From: Lacrimispora saccharolytica
GTDB lineage: Bacteria > Bacillota > Clostridia > Lachnospirales > Lachnospiraceae
Length of the DNA: 64,000 nt
NCBI GenBank assembly: GCA_016899975.1
Contig: JACJJN010000015.1
Span: 19,445-83,444, forward strand
Direction: 5' to 3'
Under the pieces are notes generated by a model. It was not told where the DNA came from and did not search any database. It was given only the letters and a program-made list of their open reading frames with translations. Made by a program: the position numbers and the translations under genes. Below are positions 60,375 through 64,000 of this stretch, in pieces. The first letter of the stretch is position 1; each line of letters opens with the position of its first letter.

Positions 60375-61994
60375 TTACTTCACTGTAGATTCCCGAATAA
60401 TCTTCCGGATCGGCAGCACACTCGCCGGCGTCACCGACAGCTCGTCGATACCCATCCACAGAAACTCGCCTGTGAGCGCAGTATCCGCACCCAGTTCCCC
60501 GCAGATGCCAACCCAACATCCACCCTTATGGCCATTTTCCACGGTCATCCGGATCATCCGCAGCACCGCCGGATGGTGGGAGTCGTAGATCGGATCGAGT
60601 TTTGCATTCTGACGGTCAATAGCCAGCGTATACTGCGTCAGATCGTTGGTTCCGATACTGAAGAAATCTACTTCCTCCGCCAGAAGATCGCTGATCATCA
60701 CCGCTGCCGGCGTCTCAATCATAATTCCCTGCTCAATCTCACCCACCGGAAATTCTCGGTTCTCCAGTTCCCCGCGCACTTCATTCAAAATCTCTTTGCA
60801 TCTTCTGACCTCATCCACAGAAATGATCATCGGATACATGATCCCGACATTTCCATAGGCACTGGCTCTGAGGATCGCACGAAGCTGGATGCGGAAGATT
60901 TCTTCCCGGTCCAAGCAGATCCGGATCGCACGGTATCCCATTGCCGGATTGTCCTCATGATCCAGATGGAAATAGTCCGCCTGCTTGTCCGCGCCGATGT
61001 CCAGCGTACGGATAATGACTTTCCTGCCCGCCATATTCTGAACGACTGTCCGATACGCCTGAAACTGTTCTTCCTCTGTCGGGTAATCAGATTTTCCCAG
61101 ATACAGAAATTCGCTCCGAAACAGACCGATCCCCGCCGCATCATTTGCCAGAGCCTCTGCAGTGTCTTCAACGCTTCCGATATTCGCATACAGACGAATG
61201 TGCTTTCCGTCCAGCGTCACGTCCTCTTTGCCCTTCAGTTCCTGCAGCAGTTCTCTCCGTCGCTTATTCTCCCGCTTCTTCTCCTGATAATACTCCAGTG
61301 TCTCCTCATCCGGGTCCAGAATCAGCGCGGCGTTCACACCGTCGATAATCGCAATTCTGCCCTCCAGATGTTCGTCCACGGGAATTCCCATCAGTGCCGG
61401 AACATTCATCGTACGCGCAAGGATCGCCGTGTGTGAGTTGGAAGAACCAAATTCAGTGATAAATCCAAGAAGCCTTGACTTGTCCATCTGGACGGTCTCG
61501 CTGGGCGTCAGATCTTTAGCCGCCAGAATCACCGCTCCGACGCCCGGCGCGCTCTTCACCGAATCTCCCTGAAGGATGGAAATCAGCCTCTCCGAGAGAT
61601 CCCTGATATCCGCGGAACGCGCCCGAAAATATTCATCATCCATCGCCTCAAACATCTTCGCCAAATCATCCCCAGCCACCGCCACCGCGTACTCTGCATT
61701 GACGTTCTGGGATTCGATGGCGCTGCGGATGGAAGCGTCGAACTGGTCGCCTTCCAGAATCATCGCGTAAACATCAAAGACCGCCGCGCTGTCCTCCCCG
61801 GCTTCTTTCCTTGCCTTTTCGTACAACTCATGCAGCTGCCTCAATGCCTTTTCCTTCGCCGCCTCATACCGCCGTAATTCAGCCTCTGTGTCATCCACGC
61901 GGTTCCGCTGTACCACCTGTTTCTCTTTGGAGTAATAATGGATCTTTCCAATGGCGATTTCTTTCAGAATCGATGTTCCCTCAAACTTTTCCAT
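60375..61994 (-). CDS. ptsI: PTS enzyme I (phosphoenolpyruvate-protein phosphotransferase)
   Basis: 539 residues, normal for clostridial enzyme I. HPr-binding helices about 30-140; active-site His188 in FGSSNSHTAILARTMNVPAL; PEP-binding barrel with GIGLFRSEFLYLG, VIIRTLDIGADKQADYF, MIETPAAVMISDLLAEEVDF with FFSIGTNDLTQYTLAIDRQN, and the Cys of VGICGELGAD (about 498). It passes phosphate from PEP to HPr for PTS sugar uptake. No ptsH is adjacent; instead an EIIA fragment lies directly upstream. Confidence 0.96.
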   Translation of the reverse strand: MEKFEGTSILKEIAIGKIHYYSKEKQVVQRNRVDDTEAELRRYEAAKEKALRQLHELYEKARKEAGEDSAAVFDVYAMILEGDQFDASIRSAIESQNVNAEYAVAVAGDDLAKMFEAMDDEYFRARSADIRDLSERLISILQGDSVKSAPGVGAVILAAKDLTPSETVQMDKSRLLGFITEFGSSNSHTAILARTMNVPALMGIPVDEHLEGRIAIIDGVNAALILDPDEETLEYYQEKKRENKRRRELLQELKGKEDVTLDGKHIRLYANIGSVEDTAEALANDAAGIGLFRSEFLYLGKSDYPTEEEQFQAYRTVVQNMAGRKVIIRTLDIGADKQADYFHLDHEDNPAMGYRAIRICLDREEIFRIQLRAILRASAYGNVGIMYPMIISVDEVRRCKEILNEVRGELENREFPVGEIEQGIMIETPAAVMISDLLAEEVDFFSIGTNDLTQYTLAIDRQNAKLDPIYDSHHPAVLRMIRMTVENGHKGGCWVGICGELGADTALTGEFLWMGIDELSVTPASVLPIRKIIRESTVK

Positions 61995-62009
61995 TGTTCC
62001 ACTCTCCTT

Positions 62010-62128
62010 CCCTCGAAATCTCTAAAATTCCCCTGATTATCGCCGTTCCTCTCAACCGTATCAATTCCCGCATGGATCAGCAGTTTCATTCCATTTGGAA
62101 TCGTCAGACCGCAGGCATAGCGGGTTAC
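62010..62128 (-). pseudogene. Remnant of a glucose-type PTS EIIA domain
   Basis: Between the ABC permease stop and ptsI the minus-strand frame reads AVTRYACGLTIPNGMKLLIH and AGIDTVERNGD before trailing off. GMKLLIHAGIDTV fits the EIIA-Glc active-site signature (G-x-x-three hydrophobics-H-x-G-x-x-T-V), with the phosphorylatable His present but Ala where a larger hydrophobic residue is usual after it. Only about 30 of 160 codons remain. Two stops separate it from the permease in the same frame. Confidence 0.65.
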
Positions 62129-62134
62129 GGCTTA

Positions 62135-62935
62135 TCAGATATGCAGATCTTTCCTGCAAAAAACGAAAATTCCCCCAGCAAAAAGCAGAATGGCTCCAAC
62201 GAGTAAAACGGCTGCTTCCAAAATCGCTCCGCTTTCCCCAGCTGCAATTCCATTTGCGTCAAAGAGGGTAAAAAACGTACAGTATCTGATCTTTTCCGCT
62301 TTTTCACCTGTATTCGCCAACATTTGAAGCACATACATCAGCGCAGGAACTCCGGCGCCAAAAGCAATGCTGTATTTTGTGTCAGAAAAAATACAGGACG
62401 CAAGAAAACAGATGCTTCCGATAAACAGCTGCAGACAGAGGAGCCCTGCATTCAGCTTTAAAAGCTCCGATACCGCCAGTTCCCCCGGATAGCCGGACTG
62501 AGCAATCAGCAGTTCCAGACCGGTTGCATAGATAACCAGCAGAAAGATACCGCTGATCAGCGCGGACATCTGCGTCATGGCGATTGTTCTGCGCTTTACC
62601 GGAGCTGCCACAAGAGTCACCATAGAACCTCTGTCTACATATTTCGCTACCAGTCCATTTCCACGCAGAATACTGAACAGCATGGGAAAGATCAGCAGAA
62701 TAAAACCGTAGAGATAAGAAATCATAAATCCAATCAAACTTGTTGCGCCGGCGCTCATGCCAACGGAAGCCATCACCTCCGGCATCACCTCGTAAAAACT
62801 GTCTAAGGTAGCCATCATTTCCGGATCATACATGCGGATAATAATGGAGATATACAAAGTGAGGACTGCGCCGAAAATAAGCAGTAATTTCAAACTGCCT
62901 TTCATTTCTCTTTTGTATAACGTCATGTTAAGCAT
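62135..62935 (-). CDS. ABC transporter permease
   Basis: 266 residues, six membrane helices: LLLIFGAVLTLYISIII (about 17-33), then ATSLIGFMISYLYGFILLIF, MTQMSALISGIFLLVIYATG, LLCLQLFIGSICFLASCIF, SIAFGAGVPALMYVLQML, AAVLLVGAILLFAGGIFVF. The loop ILRGNGLVAKYVDRGSMVTL is typical of ABC-2-like permeases paired with short ATPases. Overlaps the ATPase gene by eight bases. Cargo unknown. Confidence 0.85.
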   Translation of the reverse strand: MLNMTLYKREMKGSLKLLLIFGAVLTLYISIIIRMYDPEMMATLDSFYEVMPEVMASVGMSAGATSLIGFMISYLYGFILLIFPMLFSILRGNGLVAKYVDRGSMVTLVAAPVKRRTIAMTQMSALISGIFLLVIYATGLELLIAQSGYPGELAVSELLKLNAGLLCLQLFIGSICFLASCIFSDTKYSIAFGAGVPALMYVLQMLANTGEKAEKIRYCTFFTLFDANGIAAGESGAILEAAVLLVGAILLFAGGIFVFCRKDLHI

Positions 62936-63746
62936 CCTGTTCTCCTCCGTAATAATTCATGAAGATTGTCTCAAGACTCTGTTTGGCAGAAACTGTAACA
63001 TTTACACCACTGCAGACTCCGTCAAAATCTTCGGAAAACGCCTGTGCCATCTCCGGTGTGGGAAGCGTCACCGTGTAAGTATGCATATGGCGCTGTCTTA
63101 ATGTTTCCACAGAGTCAACGGTCACAAGCTTTCCGTTACGGATGATTCCAATACGGTCACAAGTGCGTTCAACCTCCTCAAACATATGGCTGGATAACAG
63201 AATCGTTTTCCCTTTTTTCTTTTCTTCCGCGATCAGCTCGACAAATCGGTTCTGCATCAGCGGATCCAGGCCACTGGTAGGTTCGTCGAGAATCAAAACC
63301 TCGGGGTCATGCATGAAAGCTGCAACAATTCCCAGTTTTTGCTTCATTCCCTTGCTCATTTTCTTGATTTTCACTTTTGGATCCAGCTCAAATCGCTCCA
63401 GCATTTCCCCGATACGGTTATTCTTTCCGAGTTTCCGGTAATCTGCTGCAAATTTTAAAAACTCCCTTCCGCTCATATCATGAAAAAAAGTGATTTCTCC
63501 CGGTATGTAGCCAAGCTGCTTCTGAATCTCGCTGCAGTCTCTCCAGCAGTTCCGGCCGTTAATCCAACAGTCCCCGGATTTCGGTTTGATAAAACCCATA
63601 AGATGACGGATTGTTGTTGTTTTTCCGGCTCCATTTGGTCCGAGAAAGCCAAACACCTCTCCCTTTTCCACTTGAAAAGACACATCGAAAATTCCTCTTC
63701 CTGCTCCATAATCACGTGTCAGATTTTGGATGTTAATCACGCTCAT
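62928..63746 (-). CDS. ABC transporter ATP-binding protein
   Basis: 272 residues from MSVINIQNLTRDYGAGRGIF, with GGAGGGG ten bases ahead. Walker A GPNGAGKTTTIRH (about 37-49), Q-loop GYIPGEITFFHD, signature MSKGMKQKLGIVAAF (about 130-144), Walker B VLILDEPTSGLDPL (about 149-162), switch His in ILLSSHMFEEVER. An exporter-type ATPase of the CcmA/NatA group working with the permease downstream. Confidence 0.93.
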   Translation of the reverse strand: MSVINIQNLTRDYGAGRGIFDVSFQVEKGEVFGFLGPNGAGKTTTIRHLMGFIKPKSGDCWINGRNCWRDCSEIQKQLGYIPGEITFFHDMSGREFLKFAADYRKLGKNNRIGEMLERFELDPKVKIKKMSKGMKQKLGIVAAFMHDPEVLILDEPTSGLDPLMQNRFVELIAEEKKKGKTILLSSHMFEEVERTCDRIGIIRNGKLVTVDSVETLRQRHMHTYTVTLPTPEMAQAFSEDFDGVCSGVNVTVSAKQSLETIFMNYYGGEQDA

Positions 63747-63810
63747 TGATCTCCCCTCCCAGTCCGTTTTCTTCTTCCCAATCGAATTGCTTCTGCTCAA
63801 AGTCAGACAA

Positions 63811-63862
63811 AAACAACCGGGAACGGCAGACATGTATGTACGCCCGATGCTCCCGGCTGTTT
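63811..63862 (-). terminator. Terminator hairpin upstream of the ABC transporter
   Basis: AAACAACCGGGA (63811-63822) pairs with TCCCGGCTGTTT (63851-63862), one mismatch; TTTTTGTCTG follows on the minus strand. It probably ends a minus-strand gene lying beyond the right edge. Confidence 0.6.
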
Positions 63863-63924
63863 TCTCATTTTATTTTACATTTTCTGCAATAAATGCTCAT
63901 TTTTTTACTCTTCTTTTCTCCTGG

Positions 63925-63951
63925 GGTAGTGTCAAATACTACCTGTTTTTT
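63925..63951 (+). terminator. Small hairpin with T-run
   Basis: GGTAGT (63925-63930), seven bases, ACTACC (63938-63943), then TGTTTTTTTT. It looks like a plus-strand terminator, but no plus-strand gene precedes it; the adjoining 60 bases to the edge hold nothing I recognise. Confidence 0.4.
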
Positions 63952-64000
63952 TTGTATCTAAATCCTTTAAAAACCTTGATTTTAAGGGAAATCTGCAATA

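Noticed and set aside
63920..64000. Possible insertion-sequence end near the right edge
   Set aside because: GGTAGT/ACTACC with a T-run is better explained as a small hairpin; no transposase frame or second end is visible.
1..64000. CRISPR arrays, tRNA or rRNA genes
   Set aside because: No regularly spaced direct repeats, cloverleaf-like clusters or rRNA segments were noticed; only dispersed palindromes were found.

Overview
The window is chromosomal DNA of a spore-forming, carbohydrate-degrading Clostridia, most likely a gut Lachnospiraceae. The evidence is a complete eight-gene spoIIIA sporulation operon, a meso-diaminopimelate dehydrogenase, a clostridial ptsI, an era/recO block, and glycoside-hydrolase clusters of the kind gut Lachnospiraceae carry. 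The genus cannot be settled by eye. No tRNA, rRNA, CRISPR array, intact insertion sequence or prophage was recognised.

Layout. 1-8.1 kb (minus): a plant-glycan operon, GH3 -> SGNH acetylesterase -> large GH2, followed by the 3' stump of a sugar-binding lipoprotein gene. 8.4-11.8 kb (plus): flavodoxin, GH43 beta-xylosidase, ddh, then a broken BRO/DinD-like gene. 12.8-18.5 kb (minus): an unknown repeat-rich protein under an ECF sigma factor, an ABC exporter, a deletion-derived response-regulator/histidine-kinase chimera, and an AraC regulator. 18.7-22.4 kb (minus): DUF4867, fucose-isomerase-family enzyme and xylulokinase. 22.9-24.5 kb (plus): cation/proton antiporter. 24.6-29.9 kb (minus): spoIIIAA-AH. 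30.0-32.0 kb (minus): MATE exporter plus phosphopantetheinyl transferase. 32.3-33.7 kb (plus): purine permease. 33.8-43.3 kb (minus): small housekeeping genes (YkgJ-like, YcxB-like, SEC-C, CNNM/CBS, M18 aminopeptidase, purine phosphorylase plus amidohydrolase, DnaJ/DUF5685/zinc-ribbon). 43.5-47.4 kb (plus): small membrane protein, HAD phosphatase, BlaI/M56 sensor module. 47.5-55.8 kb (minus): small exported protein, MecA-type PBP, recO, era, M16C protease, SseB-like protein. 55.9-59.6 kb (minus): GH78 rhamnosidase and DUF5060 hydrolase. 59.8-60.1 kb: gene remnants. 60.4-63.7 kb (minus): ptsI, a PTS EIIA remnant, and an ABC exporter.

How the genes fit together. The GH3, esterase, GH2 and GH43 genes would release and trim decorated xylan-type or related oligosaccharides. 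The DUF4867/isomerase/xylB operon would feed pentoses into the pentose phosphate pathway. GH78 and the DUF5060 enzyme would act on rhamnose-containing glycans.

Two things stand out. First, at least five loci carry deletion-joined gene remnants: the binding-protein stump, the DinD-like gene, the response-regulator/kinase chimera, nitrilase plus flavin oxidoreductase, and PTS EIIA. Second, there is a family of palindromic repeats. It includes two ~118-bp copies that fold into the same three hairpins, each lying immediately downstream of a gene.
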